A stretch of 64,000 bases of DNA. Source: Alteromonas_F sp964429915 (GTDB taxonomy: Bacteria; Pseudomonadota; Gammaproteobacteria; Enterobacterales; Alteromonadaceae). The stretch lies in contig CAYSDZ010000001.1 of assembly GCA_964429915.1 (NCBI GenBank), positions 1-64,000 of the forward strand, given 5' to 3'. Below, in pieces: positions 43,073 to 52,889 of the stretch; position 1 is the stretch's first letter; each line of letters begins with the position of its first letter. Below the pieces are notes generated by a model. It was given only the letters and a program-made list of their open reading frames with translations. It was not told the DNA's origin and did not search any database. Position numbers and translations under genes: made by a program.

Positions 43073-44446
43073 ATGGCAAAAATAGTGGAAAAAGTACAAC
43101 TTAATCCGGTTGGGTGGATGAGCCAACTCTCTCAACTTGAAGTGGCCTTACTGGAAGATTCCGCAAATAGTACCTTATTTGAAATGTTTAAAGTATGCAG
43201 TTTAGCTGTACTCAATAGTGGTGCTGACGAAGACAATGCGGACGTGTTATTCGCGCCTTATAAAGACTTTGACATAAAGTTAGTTCGCAAAGAACGAGGC
43301 GTTAAAATTGAATTAAAAAACTCTCCTGAATTGGCCTTTGTCGACGGTAAATTGATCCAAGGTGTTCATGAGCACCTCTTTTCTGTACTTCGTGATTTAC
43401 TGTATATGGGCAACAAATATGCGTTTGAACAACAAACTTGCCCGACTGACAGCACCGCCATCACAGACATGGTGTTTGATATGTTGCGTCACGCAGATGC
43501 GTTAACGGCCAACAATGCCTTAAACACTATCGTGTGCTGGGGCGGACACTCAATCAATAAAAACGAATATAAATACACCAAGGCAGTGGGCTACGAGCTA
43601 GGACTTAGACGTATGGCTATCTGCACTGGATGCGGCCCTGGAGCAATGAAAGGGCCGATGAAAGGTGCAACCATAGGGCACGCTAAACAACGGTACAAAG
43701 CTGGCCGGTACATTGGTATTACTGAACCCAGTATCATTGCAGCTGAGCCACCTAATGCCATAGTTAATGAACTCATTATTATGCCCGATATAGAAAAACG
43801 CTTAGAAGCCTTTGTACGAATGGCGCATGGTATTGTCGTTTTTCCAGGAGGAGCAGGAACAGCAGAAGAATTACTCTATCTTTTGGGTATACTTCTGCAC
43901 AAAGATAATATTCACCTCCCCTTTCCTTTGGTGCTTACAGGCCCGGAGGGAAGCGAAGCCTACTTTCAAGCAATTGATGATTTTATCGGCAGCACACTGG
44001 GCGAAGAGGCTCAAAATAAATATAAGATCATTGTGAACGATCCTCAAAAAGTCGCACAGTATTTAACAGAAGAAATGCATAAAGTAGAACAATTTCGCAA
44101 AGAAAATGGTGACGCATTTAGTTTTAATTGGAAAATAAAGATTCCTATTGATTTTCAACTACCGTTTGTTCCGACTCACGATTCCATGGCTAGTTTACCT
44201 TTACATAAAAACCAGCCTATTGGTGATATCGCGGCTGCGCTTCGTCGCGCATTTTCAGGCATTGTTACTGGAAATGTAAAAGCGGAAGGAGTACATTTAA
44301 TTGAACAGAAAGGACCATTTGAGCTAAAAGGCGATATTGACTTAATGAATAAATTGGACACACTGCTAAGCTCGTTCGTATCCCAACAACGAATGAAGCT
44401 GCCTGGCTCAACATACAAGCCCTGCTATACGATAACTTCGGGATGA
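43073..44446 (+). CDS. ppnN: Nucleotide 5'-monophosphate nucleosidase PpnN
   Basis: Splits purine and pyrimidine nucleoside monophosphates to base and ribose 5-phosphate; in E. coli it is controlled by (p)ppGpp. The 457-aa protein has the LOG/YgdH Rossmann region with CGPGAMKGPMKGATIG and the signature PGGAGTAEELLYLLGILLH. Full length and in the usual queF-ppnN neighbourhood. Confidence 0.96.
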   Translation: MAKIVEKVQLNPVGWMSQLSQLEVALLEDSANSTLFEMFKVCSLAVLNSGADEDNADVLFAPYKDFDIKLVRKERGVKIELKNSPELAFVDGKLIQGVHEHLFSVLRDLLYMGNKYAFEQQTCPTDSTAITDMVFDMLRHADALTANNALNTIVCWGGHSINKNEYKYTKAVGYELGLRRMAICTGCGPGAMKGPMKGATIGHAKQRYKAGRYIGITEPSIIAAEPPNAIVNELIIMPDIEKRLEAFVRMAHGIVVFPGGAGTAEELLYLLGILLHKDNIHLPFPLVLTGPEGSEAYFQAIDDFIGSTLGEEAQNKYKIIVNDPQKVAQYLTEEMHKVEQFRKENGDAFSFNWKIKIPIDFQLPFVPTHDSMASLPLHKNQPIGDIAAALRRAFSGIVTGNVKAEGVHLIEQKGPFELKGDIDLMNKLDTLLSSFVSQQRMKLPGSTYKPCYTITSG

Positions 44447-44455
44447 GTCATCGTT

Positions 44456-44836
44456 ATGCATAAGTCGACCGTCATTAAAATTTTGGGCTTGGGACTGGCC
44501 TTGTACTTGGCTTTAATCCTGAGTGTTGTGACCCTGTTTCCCGATAAGCCCGAAGACATGGACTGGCGAGACAGAGAAGCATATAACAAAGTGCAAGTTG
44601 GCAAGCTCAATATTGGCGCAACAAGAGATGAAGTCCTTGCATTGATGGGCTCACCCGATATTACCGAGGCAAAGCAAGCCGATTCTAGCATTGTTCAGAT
44701 TATGTTCTTTCGAACACAGCATGTAAAAGCTGACGGACTCACAACGAAAGATGAGTGCACACCCTTGCTGTTTGAAGATAATAAGCTAGTGGCAATGGGA
44801 GAGAGCGCTGTCGCCTCTTACGAAAAACATTCGTAG
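44456..44836 (+). CDS. DUF3192 family membrane-anchored protein
   Basis: A 126-aa protein with an N-terminal signal or anchor helix (VIKILGLGLALYLALIL) without a lipobox, then a DUF3192 domain: LNIGATRDEVLALMGSPD, IMFFRTQHVKADG, TTKDECTPLLF. It is clearly paralogous to the lipoprotein at 39181-39546. It begins 9 bp after ppnN and probably shares its transcript. Function unknown. Confidence 0.82.
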   Translation: MHKSTVIKILGLGLALYLALILSVVTLFPDKPEDMDWRDREAYNKVQVGKLNIGATRDEVLALMGSPDITEAKQADSSIVQIMFFRTQHVKADGLTTKDECTPLLFEDNKLVAMGESAVASYEKHS

Positions 44837-44847
44837 AAAAATAAAAC

Positions 44848-46443
44848 ATGTTTGTTTTTGATGAATGGGTCAAGCACTTCACTGTACTGGCCCAAAAAGT
44901 GCGTGACGATTCGGAAAAATCGCAGATCAAGTGTAGTTTTTCGTTATGTTGCAAACTGGAAGCGTTAATCGCATCTCATACATCACTTGTTTTACCCCTT
45001 ACTTATGCTCGCATTACATCTGGTCAGTTAGACGCCAAAAGCGGCGCATTATGCAAAGTAATTCTCTGTATTCACGTATGTCGCTCAAACCAATACAACC
45101 GTTCATCTACACAGCTTATCTCTTCTAGCTTGGCACTATTTTGTGCAACAGAACTGTTACCGTCAGATAAAAAACAAAAAGTACAAAGAGCAATCTATAA
45201 ACACTTTAAGGCGATGAAATACGACTTGGCCTGCTCAGTACTTCATTTGAGCCAACTTTTGTCCTCGTCAGACCTGCTTTATCATGCTCAACGCGCAAAG
45301 CTCCGCCCTTGGCAATGGTTCGCCGTTGCTGCCACGTATTTAGTGGGTTATCGAAAACAGGCTTGGGATGAAAAGCTCTGTGACTTGTTAAACGCCTTAC
45401 CGCCGTGGTACCGGAACCGGTTTTACACCTTACTAGACTATCCATCATTCGTCGCTCCGGGAACGATTGTTACCTACGATAATAGCGCTGCTCCTATTAT
45501 TGATATTACAAAAACAACATTTGTCATAAACTGTAACGAATCACTTGATTCTGTCCCCCATCATCACTGTGTTGCCACCGATAAAATGGTTGAAGATATG
45601 TCTGCATTCGATGAAGCAGTGAAAAAGCTTGAAAGAAGGCAGATGTTTTCTCCCTCTTTTAAGGTTGATCGCCCTCCCGCAGCGTTATTAAACATCATCA
45701 AGCAAACAAACGCGGTTGATTTCGACCTTGATGCATTGATCACGCATATTGAATCAGAACCTAGCTTTTCAGTATTCATACGCAACTCAGCCAGTGAAAC
45801 TAATCGTTTAAACCTTACGGTTACGTCACTGAAACAAGCTGTAATGACTTATGGCTCTCAACGATTGGCGGATGTGCTCATTACCCATGCTTTATTTGAG
45901 CGCCTCATCCAAAAAGACTTCCCCTTACGTCAAGCCTTCATTGAGCATGTGTCTTTGTGCTCTGTTTTTGCTTCAACAATCGCAAAACATACTGGCGTTA
46001 TGCTGCCTCAGAGTGCTAGTTTACTGAGCGTCTTATGCTATTCCACCCTGTTTACCGAGCCAGCGTTAAAATTAAATACGCGTTGGGAGCTTGTGCAATC
46101 TGACCTGCACCAGCCATTGAGCAGAGTATTCAATTCGAAAGCCTTGCAAAAAGTAAGGTTATCCAGCCTCGCTTTAGCTAAAGCATGGGGAATATCTTCA
46201 AACCATTTAACCTTGTTAAATTTTTTGCTTGATCCAGCATCTAAAACAAACCATAAAGCAGCAGCACTTATGCGTTTGGCTTCATTTTGGGCTTTTGAAG
46301 CAAAGGAAGGAAAATTGACTTTTACCATTTCTGACTCCGCGTTCGAACAAAAAACGTGTAAGACGCTTGCTTTAACGAATGTTCAGAAACAAACTTTTAT
46401 GGAAATGTCTCAAGGGCTGATGGTATGCAGTCTACACGCTTGA
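44848..46443 (+). CDS. HDOD domain protein with uncharacterised N-terminus
   Basis: A 531-aa cytoplasmic protein. An HDOD domain (a catalytically inactive HD relative) starts at about residue 275 with PPAALLNIIKQTNAVDFDLD, followed by SLKQAVMTYGSQRLADVL, and runs to about residue 480. Residues 1-250 are helical and match nothing I recognise; they contain PWQWFAVAATYLVGYRKQAW, repeated Cys residues and PWYRNRFYTLLDYP. HDOD proteins often act in cyclic-di-GMP, motility or stress signalling, which fits the nearby GGDEF gene and Csr RNA, but the role here is unknown. The ribosome binding site is weak. Confidence 0.75.
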   Translation: MFVFDEWVKHFTVLAQKVRDDSEKSQIKCSFSLCCKLEALIASHTSLVLPLTYARITSGQLDAKSGALCKVILCIHVCRSNQYNRSSTQLISSSLALFCATELLPSDKKQKVQRAIYKHFKAMKYDLACSVLHLSQLLSSSDLLYHAQRAKLRPWQWFAVAATYLVGYRKQAWDEKLCDLLNALPPWYRNRFYTLLDYPSFVAPGTIVTYDNSAAPIIDITKTTFVINCNESLDSVPHHHCVATDKMVEDMSAFDEAVKKLERRQMFSPSFKVDRPPAALLNIIKQTNAVDFDLDALITHIESEPSFSVFIRNSASETNRLNLTVTSLKQAVMTYGSQRLADVLITHALFERLIQKDFPLRQAFIEHVSLCSVFASTIAKHTGVMLPQSASLLSVLCYSTLFTEPALKLNTRWELVQSDLHQPLSRVFNSKALQKVRLSSLALAKAWGISSNHLTLLNFLLDPASKTNHKAAALMRLASFWAFEAKEGKLTFTISDSAFEQKTCKTLALTNVQKQTFMEMSQGLMVCSLHA

Positions 46444-46530
46444 ACATTCGGGAGAGTAGAAACTGGTCGTTTACTGGTCTATTTAAGCTATCACTTTGGT
46501 TTTAGAGTATATCGTGATGCGGAGGGCATC

Positions 46531-46857
46531 ATGATTAAAAAAGGAAAACGAATGAAACTACTAAAACCACTTTTATTTGCTACGCTGTTAAGCACGTCTT
46601 GGACAACCTTAGCTGTTGGACCGATTCAAGTCGAGCAAGCGATTGCTGATACAACAAACGCCTCTACAATAGACATAAATTTTGCTGACGTTGACACACT
46701 TACTCGCTTACCGGGTATCGGAAAAACCAAAGCACAAGCTATCGTTGATTACCGCAAGGCGAACGGTAATTTTGCCACAACCGAAGATCTTAAGCAGGTT
46801 AAAGGTATCGGTGACAAGCTTTATAGCAAACTTAAAGCGCAAGTCAGTATTCATTAA
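46531..46857 (+). CDS. ComEA-like helix-hairpin-helix protein
   Basis: The 108-aa precursor has a signal peptide (LLKPLLFATLLSTSWTTLA) and a double helix-hairpin-helix DNA-binding domain: LTRLPGIGKTKAQAIVDYR and LKQVKGIGDKLYSKLKAQ. This is the ComEA-type periplasmic DNA receptor used in natural transformation or biofilm DNA binding. The start at 46531 follows GGAGG by about 6 nt; ATG 46552 is also possible, with AAGGA before it. It is followed at once by a terminator. Monocistronic. Confidence 0.88.
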   Translation: MIKKGKRMKLLKPLLFATLLSTSWTTLAVGPIQVEQAIADTTNASTIDINFADVDTLTRLPGIGKTKAQAIVDYRKANGNFATTEDLKQVKGIGDKLYSKLKAQVSIH

Positions 46858-46881
46858 AAAAGGGCTCTACGAGCCCTTTTT
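46856..46881. terminator. Bidirectional terminator between comEA-like gene and galU
   Basis: AAAAAGGGCTC, loop TAC, GAGCCCTTTTT, with T-runs on both strands. It serves the ComEA-like gene on the plus strand and the end of the galU transcript on the minus strand. Confidence 0.9.
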
Positions 46882-46901
46882 ATTCGCTAAGGCGATAACA
46901 A

Positions 46902-47792
46902 TTATTTAAGCGTTTTCAAAAAAGCCTTAAAGTCTGCGCCTAACTCTGGATGACGCATTGCATATTCAACATTTGCCATCATGTACCCTAACTTACTGCC
47001 GCAGTCGTGGCTCTTTCCTTTCATATAGTAGGCATCAACCTGTTCGATTGCCATAAGAGAATCTATGGCATCGGTAAGCTGAATTTCTCCACCCGCACCC
47101 GGTAATGTTGTTGCCAGAAGATCCCAAATTTTTTCAGACAATACATATCTACCCACAACGGCTAAGTCTGAAGGCGCTTCTTCCAAGCTCGGCTTCTCTA
47201 CCATTTTATGGATTTTTGCCGACTCACCTTGAGAAATTTCTGCACCATCTAAATCAACGACACCAAATTTCACAACATCTTCGTGAGGCACTTGCTCAAC
47301 CATGACTTGGCTGACGCGCGTTGTATTGAACTTGGCTACCATGTCTGCCAAGTTGTCTTTCTTCGGATCGCTGGCCGCGTCGTCAATGATGACATCGGGT
47401 AAGACAATCGCACACGGCGCATCCCCGATGAGCGGTCTCGCACATTGAATTGCATGTCCCAATCCTGCCGCAATACCTTGGCGAACATGCATAATCGTAA
47501 CGTCTTTAGGGCAAATTGACTGTACATCTTCAAGTAATTGCCGTTTTACCCGTTTTTCTAGCGTGGCCTCTAGCTCAAACGAAGTATCGAAGTGGTTTTC
47601 AATACTGTTTTTACTGGCATGAGTCACCAAAATAATTTCCTTGATGCCCGCTTTGACACATTCGCTAACCACGTATTGGATCAGTGGTTTATCTACAACG
47701 GGTAACATTTCCTTTGGAATGGCTTTTGTGGCCGGCAACATTCTAGTACCGAGACCTGCTACCGGGATGACTGCTTTTTTTACTTGACTCAT
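46902..47792 (-). CDS. galU: UTP-glucose-1-phosphate uridylyltransferase
   Basis: Makes UDP-glucose from UTP and glucose 1-phosphate. The start is ATG 47792 (MSQVKKAVIPVAGLGTRM), the conserved family N-terminus; the frame is open further upstream within ugd but is not conserved. The 296-aa protein has the nucleotide-binding GLGTRMLPATKAIPKEM and VLPDVIIDD. It is 1 bp after ugd, with GGA of the ribosome site inside the ugd end, so the two are coupled. It supplies the polysaccharide locus. Confidence 0.97.
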   Translation of the reverse strand: MSQVKKAVIPVAGLGTRMLPATKAIPKEMLPVVDKPLIQYVVSECVKAGIKEIILVTHASKNSIENHFDTSFELEATLEKRVKRQLLEDVQSICPKDVTIMHVRQGIAAGLGHAIQCARPLIGDAPCAIVLPDVIIDDAASDPKKDNLADMVAKFNTTRVSQVMVEQVPHEDVVKFGVVDLDGAEISQGESAKIHKMVEKPSLEEAPSDLAVVGRYVLSEKIWDLLATTLPGAGGEIQLTDAIDSLMAIEQVDAYYMKGKSHDCGSKLGYMMANVEYAMRHPELGADFKAFLKTLK

Positions 47793-47793
47793 G

Positions 47794-49134
47794 TTATTTT
47801 CCTTGAATTGATAATCCGCGACCAATTGCGTAGTAATGGAAACCGTGTTCCTGCATTCGCATTGGTTCAAAAAGGTTTCTTCCGTCAATGATAACGGGAT
47901 CAGCAAGTGCGTTTTTAATCACATCAAAATCGGGCGCTCTGAACGCTTGCCACTCGGTACAGATAACTAAACAATCTGCGCCTGACAACGCCGCTTCTTT
48001 GGTACCAACCAGTTTTAAATCTTCGCGAGCCCCATAAATACGCTGTGTCTCTTCCATTGCTTCAGGGTCGTAAGCTTGAACTGTTGCACCTGCTTGCCAT
48101 AATGACTCCATAAGTACACGACTTGACGCTTCTCTCATGTCATCTGTGTTAGGTTTGAACGACAAGCCCCATAGCGCAATCGTTTTTCCTGATAATTTAC
48201 CCTCGTAATGACGAGATAAATATTCAAATAACTTTTCTTTTTGTTTGTAATTTACCGCTTCAACTGATTCTAAAATAGTTGCTTTATATCCCACTTGATT
48301 CGCACTTTTCACTAAGGCTTGCACATCCTTAGGGAAACACGAGCCTCCGTAGCCGCATCCTGGATAAATAAAGTGGTACCCTATACGCTGGTCTGAGCCG
48401 ATTCCCCGACGCACGTTCTCGATATCAGCCCCAAATTTCTCTGCTAAATTTGCCATTTCGTTCATAAAGCTAATTTTGGTGGCTAACATGCAGTTAGCGG
48501 CGTACTTGGTAAGCTCGGCACTGCGAATGTCCATGGTAATCACTTTATCGTGATTACGATTGAACGGAGAATACAGTTCTCGAAGCAACTTTTCAGCTTC
48601 TTCGCTGTCGGTACCTAAAATAATACGATCGGGTCGCATACAGTCATTAACGGCTGCACCCTCTTTTAAAAATTCAGGATTGGAAACCACGTCAAACGCT
48701 TGTTCTTTATTTAAGGATGACAGCGTTGCAGATACTTTGGCTTTAACTTTGTCAGCCGTACCAACGGGTACAGTCGATTTATTAATGATGACTTTTTTAT
48801 TCTGCATATGCGTCGCAATAGTCTCAGCAACGGCTAATACGTATTTCAAGTCAGCCGAACCATCCTCATCTGGTGGTGTGCCCACTGCAATAAAAATAAG
48901 TTGGCCGTGTTCGACACCCGCCTTGGCATCGGTGGTAAACGTTAAACGACCAGATTCGAAGTTACTTGTCACAAGCGGAGTCAGGCCCGGCTCGTAAATG
49001 GGAATAATCCCTTTTTCCAATTTATCTACTTTTTTCTGGTCTACATCAACGCAAACCACATCGTGACCCACTTCAGCTAACACTGCGGCTTGAACAAGCC
49101 CAACGTAACCTATTCCGAATACGGTAACTTTCAC
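47794..49134 (-). CDS. ugd: UDP-glucose 6-dehydrogenase
   Basis: Oxidises UDP-glucose twice to UDP-glucuronate. The 446-aa protein has the NAD-binding start VTVFGIGYVGLVQA, VSNPEFLKEGAAV, and the catalytic Cys266 in GYGGSCFPKD. It is the last sugar-nucleotide gene before the glycosyltransferase series, implying a uronic-acid-containing surface polysaccharide. Confidence 0.97.
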   Translation of the reverse strand: MKVTVFGIGYVGLVQAAVLAEVGHDVVCVDVDQKKVDKLEKGIIPIYEPGLTPLVTSNFESGRLTFTTDAKAGVEHGQLIFIAVGTPPDEDGSADLKYVLAVAETIATHMQNKKVIINKSTVPVGTADKVKAKVSATLSSLNKEQAFDVVSNPEFLKEGAAVNDCMRPDRIILGTDSEEAEKLLRELYSPFNRNHDKVITMDIRSAELTKYAANCMLATKISFMNEMANLAEKFGADIENVRRGIGSDQRIGYHFIYPGCGYGGSCFPKDVQALVKSANQVGYKATILESVEAVNYKQKEKLFEYLSRHYEGKLSGKTIALWGLSFKPNTDDMREASSRVLMESLWQAGATVQAYDPEAMEETQRIYGAREDLKLVGTKEAALSGADCLVICTEWQAFRAPDFDVIKNALADPVIIDGRNLFEPMRMQEHGFHYYAIGRGLSIQGK

Positions 49135-49153
49135 TTTCCTACCCTTTTAAAAA

Positions 49154-50035
49154 TTATTTCCAATTATCCTCTACCGAACCACTTCTAGTCTTTATCCCGT
49201 CAAAAAGACCTTGGATGATAAAACGAGCTCTTTGTTTTTTATCACTCAAAATCAAGGTATTGATTAAGACTTTAGGAAAAAACAAACTAAGGTTTCTTAG
49301 TTTCCAATAAAGTGGAACATAGTTTCTACGCACAAGCAAAATTAAATTTCTAGTCTGATAATATAGCCTAACTGGACTGCCTATCTTGTAAATAACTCCA
49401 AAAATTTCACCTCTTGCATCCCCTAATCTATGCCTCATAACAACAGTTTTTGATTGTCCTATCAAAAATTCAAGTTTCCTAGCTCTCCAACACCACTCAT
49501 GGTCGACACCATCAATGAACAATTGTTCGTCTTTCTTCCCTACAACAGTAAGGCTATTAAGGCTTATCATCATTCCCGAAGCGATAATTTGTTTTACTAT
49601 TAAATAATCTGACTGCTCTGACAAAATTACCCTTTTAGAGGGGGGTATTAGTTTATTAGAGAATGCGCATTGGATAGTTGGTCCAACAGCGGCTATTTTT
49701 TTATTAGACTCTGTATTAACTGTAAATGCTGTCATAGCACTGAGCAAGCCATTAATGAAATCGTTTTCAATCATGCTATCTTGATCAAACAATATCGCAT
49801 ACTCGAAATTATTTTTCAGTGCAAAATCCAGACCCATATTTTGTGCTTTTGCAATGCCAACATTTTGCAAACAATGGCGGTAAAACACAGTATCAGGTAA
49901 ATTGTTAGAAGGTAGTGGCTTAGGGGAATTATCAATAATACAAACTTTATCAACTTGCGGCATAAGGCTTCTAAGGAACTGACTGATGTGTTCCATATCT
50001 GGATGATAAAGAATAACTATTGCACAAACTTTCAA
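49154..50035 (-). CDS. Family 2 glycosyltransferase (rhamnosyltransferase-like)
   Basis: A 293-aa GT-A enzyme of the RfbF/WsaF-like rhamnosyltransferase type: CAIVILYHPDMEHISQFL at the start, then VCIIDNSPKP, NVGIAKAQNMGLDFAL and the metal-binding FDQDS. A C-terminal amphipathic or hydrophobic region may attach it to the inner membrane. Its start overlaps the previous gene by 4 bp. dTDP-rhamnose as donor is inferred from family similarity only. Confidence 0.85.
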   Translation of the reverse strand: MKVCAIVILYHPDMEHISQFLRSLMPQVDKVCIIDNSPKPLPSNNLPDTVFYRHCLQNVGIAKAQNMGLDFALKNNFEYAILFDQDSMIENDFINGLLSAMTAFTVNTESNKKIAAVGPTIQCAFSNKLIPPSKRVILSEQSDYLIVKQIIASGMMISLNSLTVVGKKDEQLFIDGVDHEWCWRARKLEFLIGQSKTVVMRHRLGDARGEIFGVIYKIGSPVRLYYQTRNLILLVRRNYVPLYWKLRNLSLFFPKVLINTLILSDKKQRARFIIQGLFDGIKTRSGSVEDNWK

Positions 50036-50943
50036 TGTTTTGTTTTTTTCTCCAATATCGTTCGATCGACTTTATAGGCCATCTTTACAATTTTTGAGGG
50101 CATAGTTCTTAATAAAAAAACAGCAACAGCGTGAGCTATGTTAGCGACAGAAAACCGATTCAGTTTACGCATAGTGTAAAAACGAGCTTTAAATTCACTC
50201 CAAGAACGTTTAAACCCTCGTCTATGATAAAAAGCATCAACTCGTCTAAACTTAAGAATCTGTTCATTAAGGTTGGCAAATTTACGCCCTTTGGCAGCTA
50301 AATCAGCCCATAAGTAGTAGTCTTCAGTAATGTTTTTCCCAGATACGTAACGCTGCCCATCACTGAAAACGTCATAACGCATTAAAACAGTAGGATGATT
50401 GATCGGACACCTTCTTGGCAAAATATCAACAATACTTTTATGTGTAAGGGGAAGCTTTCTAGTTCCTATTACAGTGCCGTTTTCGTTTATTTCCGACAAA
50501 CCTGCGCCAAGAATATCAACATCACGATGCCTTTCCATAAATGCTAGCTGTTTTTCTAATCTCTGTGGGTGAGAGATATCATCTGCGTCCATGCGTACAA
50601 AGTAATTTGGCAGAAACGTTTGGCATCTATCAATGATGAAATTCATACATTCACTCAACCCTACGTTACCGTTTCCCCTGAACAAACAAACACGTCTATC
50701 TGAGCTTGCCACTTCTAAAAGATAATTAAGCTTACTTTCACAAAACTCGCCATCAATAACTATGTAAAACAAGAATTCTGTCATTGTTTGAGACAGTATA
50801 CTCTCGACTGATTGTTTCAACCAGTCAACTCTATCTCCTTGGTAAACCGACATGGCAACCACAACATTGGATTTTTTATTATTATGTTGCACATCAAAAA
50901 TTGGAGTGATATCAAAGGACAACGTGTTTAGGCTCCGGCTCAC
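50032..50943 (-). CDS. Family 2 glycosyltransferase
   Basis: A 303-aa GT2: VVVAMSVYQGDRVDWLKQSV, GNVGLSECMNFIID, and the DxD-type block VRMDADDISHPQRLEKQ. Unlike most GT2 genes its predicted start is GTG, with about 28 residues before the conserved block; an internal start cannot be excluded. It overlaps the downstream glycosyltransferase by 4 bp, indicating coupled translation. Confidence 0.85.
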   Translation of the reverse strand: MSRSLNTLSFDITPIFDVQHNNKKSNVVVAMSVYQGDRVDWLKQSVESILSQTMTEFLFYIVIDGEFCESKLNYLLEVASSDRRVCLFRGNGNVGLSECMNFIIDRCQTFLPNYFVRMDADDISHPQRLEKQLAFMERHRDVDILGAGLSEINENGTVIGTRKLPLTHKSIVDILPRRCPINHPTVLMRYDVFSDGQRYVSGKNITEDYYLWADLAAKGRKFANLNEQILKFRRVDAFYHRRGFKRSWSEFKARFYTMRKLNRFSVANIAHAVAVFLLRTMPSKIVKMAYKVDRTILEKKTKH

Positions 50944-51034
50944 TTTCTACGTTATTACTCAGCTTCATGCCGAACCTCTATCATTAAAAGTCGAGAAAAT
51001 AACAGAAAAAAGAAAAGAAGTCTCAACATACTTA

Positions 51035-52849
51035 TCAACAACGCTCGCAATTTTTAAATTGGGATATATCACTAGATAAACGGGGTTCATCGATAACAGC
51101 AAAATTTTCAGCGGTAAGAGTCAAATTCAAATTATAAGCAGGATCTTCTGCAATTATATTTTTCCATTTTAATTTTAGTGCATACACTTCTTTAGCAAAG
51201 CGTGCTGCTGCCTCTCCGTGCTCATCAAACCCTCTAGAAACAGATTCGTGATGATACAGAAGCGCTTCTGCACAAAAAACATTCCGTTTACCCAAACTTG
51301 CTATTTTTAAGCAAAGATCTACATCGTTGAAAGCAATTGAAAAATTATCTTCATCTAACCCTCCAACTTTAATAAAATCTTTCTTGCTGACCAACAAGCA
51401 GGCTGCAGTAACCGCACTGAAACAGTTGGTTGCCTTTGCTCTATGTAAATACCCTGAGTTACTTTCGTGAAAGAACTTATGTGCATGACCAGCACCACCC
51501 CCGTACCCCATAACAACGCCTGCATGTTGTACTGTATCGTTTGGAAACAACAAACGCGCTCCTACACACCCAATATCATCCCGCATGGCATGACCTAGCA
51601 TATAGTCCAGCCAGTCTGGTGAAATCACCTCAATATCGTTGTTAAGCAGTAAAACATATTCACCTGAAGACTGTTCAATAGCAAAGTTATTAATTGCCGA
51701 ATAATTAAAGGCACGTGGATAATGAATAAGTTTTACGGTCCCATTGTCAGATAAGCATTTAAAGTAGTTCAAACTTTCGGAATCATCAGAAAGATTGTCT
51801 ACCAAAATGATTTCCCAATTTTTATAATTCGTTCTATGAATAATGGACTCTATACAGACTTTAACTAATTCGTGCGCGTTTTTAGTAGGAATAATAATAC
51901 TGACTAAAGGCTCGTAAGGCCTTAGCCAATTAATGGATATTATTTTACCAAACTCCGCAAAACGCCAGTTAGCTAGATGAGCGGAGTCACACCAGACTTT
52001 ACTTACTGCGCGATTCAGCAGTGGACGCTTAGCGATATCTTGAGTGACCAATACTATTGGGATATGGATAATATTGTAATTATTTACCTTTCTAATGGCG
52101 AGGCGCATCACCCACGATAAAATCGCTTCTCTATTCAGTTCAAACTCATCCGCACAAAAAAAATCAGAAGGCTTACTAAGCCATATTGCATCATTGATAT
52201 AACCAGTCGACAATTGCAACTCTGGGTTCCAGTCTGGATAAAACTCAGCTGCACCACGTTCACACTTTTCATTTTGTTTGTCCACGTCGCAGTAAGCAAC
52301 ATCAGTTTGGTGACTTGCGAAATAATGAATTGCTCTAACAAAAAACTCATTGACCTCATCACCTAAAAAAATTACCAAAGTCGGAGTGCTGAAGTGTTCG
52401 TCACGAATTTTTTTTACAACTATGATTTCGCTCTTTACAGATAATGAAATCGCACAGCAGCTTATTTCATCGGTTAACGTTTTAAAGTCTTTATCAGAGA
52501 CTATAAATTGAGCGCATTCAATCTGATCGAGGACCTTATTTAAACTTGACACTGTCCTTTCTAAATCTTTTGCGCTTACTGCGTCGCAAAGGATCGTAAC
52601 CATTTGCGGCAAATCAACGGAAGGCAGAGAACGGAGAAAATTTGATGTGTTGTGTAAATTAACGCCGTAACCTCGGTGCTTCTGAATCATATCGTTTTTA
52701 GCAATCATACGCCCATGAAGATAATTACGATATGCAATAAACCTTTTGTGCAATGAAAGCATAGTATGGCTTGACTTTAATCTCTTTTTTATTGAACCAG
52801 GCAGGCGTCTAATGAGGCTATCAAGGAAGGTGATTAATAGTATTTGCAT
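51035..52849 (-). CDS. Glycosyltransferase with tandem GT-A domains
   Basis: A 604-aa protein. The N-terminal half looks like a degenerate GT-A domain (VAYCDVDKQ, FYPDWNPELQLSTGYI). The C-terminal half is a full GT2: VSIIIPTKNAHELVKVC, ILVDNLSDD, LLLNNDIEVI with the DxD equivalent, then AFNDVDLCLKIASLGKRNVF. This two-part layout is common in O-antigen and capsule synthesis. Sugar specificity unknown. Confidence 0.85.
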   Translation of the reverse strand: MQILLITFLDSLIRRLPGSIKKRLKSSHTMLSLHKRFIAYRNYLHGRMIAKNDMIQKHRGYGVNLHNTSNFLRSLPSVDLPQMVTILCDAVSAKDLERTVSSLNKVLDQIECAQFIVSDKDFKTLTDEISCCAISLSVKSEIIVVKKIRDEHFSTPTLVIFLGDEVNEFFVRAIHYFASHQTDVAYCDVDKQNEKCERGAAEFYPDWNPELQLSTGYINDAIWLSKPSDFFCADEFELNREAILSWVMRLAIRKVNNYNIIHIPIVLVTQDIAKRPLLNRAVSKVWCDSAHLANWRFAEFGKIISINWLRPYEPLVSIIIPTKNAHELVKVCIESIIHRTNYKNWEIILVDNLSDDSESLNYFKCLSDNGTVKLIHYPRAFNYSAINNFAIEQSSGEYVLLLNNDIEVISPDWLDYMLGHAMRDDIGCVGARLLFPNDTVQHAGVVMGYGGGAGHAHKFFHESNSGYLHRAKATNCFSAVTAACLLVSKKDFIKVGGLDEDNFSIAFNDVDLCLKIASLGKRNVFCAEALLYHHESVSRGFDEHGEAAARFAKEVYALKLKWKNIIAEDPAYNLNLTLTAENFAVIDEPRLSSDISQFKNCERC

Positions 52850-52889
52850 AGTCTGGGTGTTTTTTTATTTCGCTCTTTTCAAAAACATC

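Noticed and set aside
46902..47906. A 334-aa version of galU starting at 47906.
   Set aside because: The first 38 residues lie inside the ugd gene and are not GalU-like; MSQVKKAVIPVAG at 47792 is the normal start and is coupled to the ugd stop.
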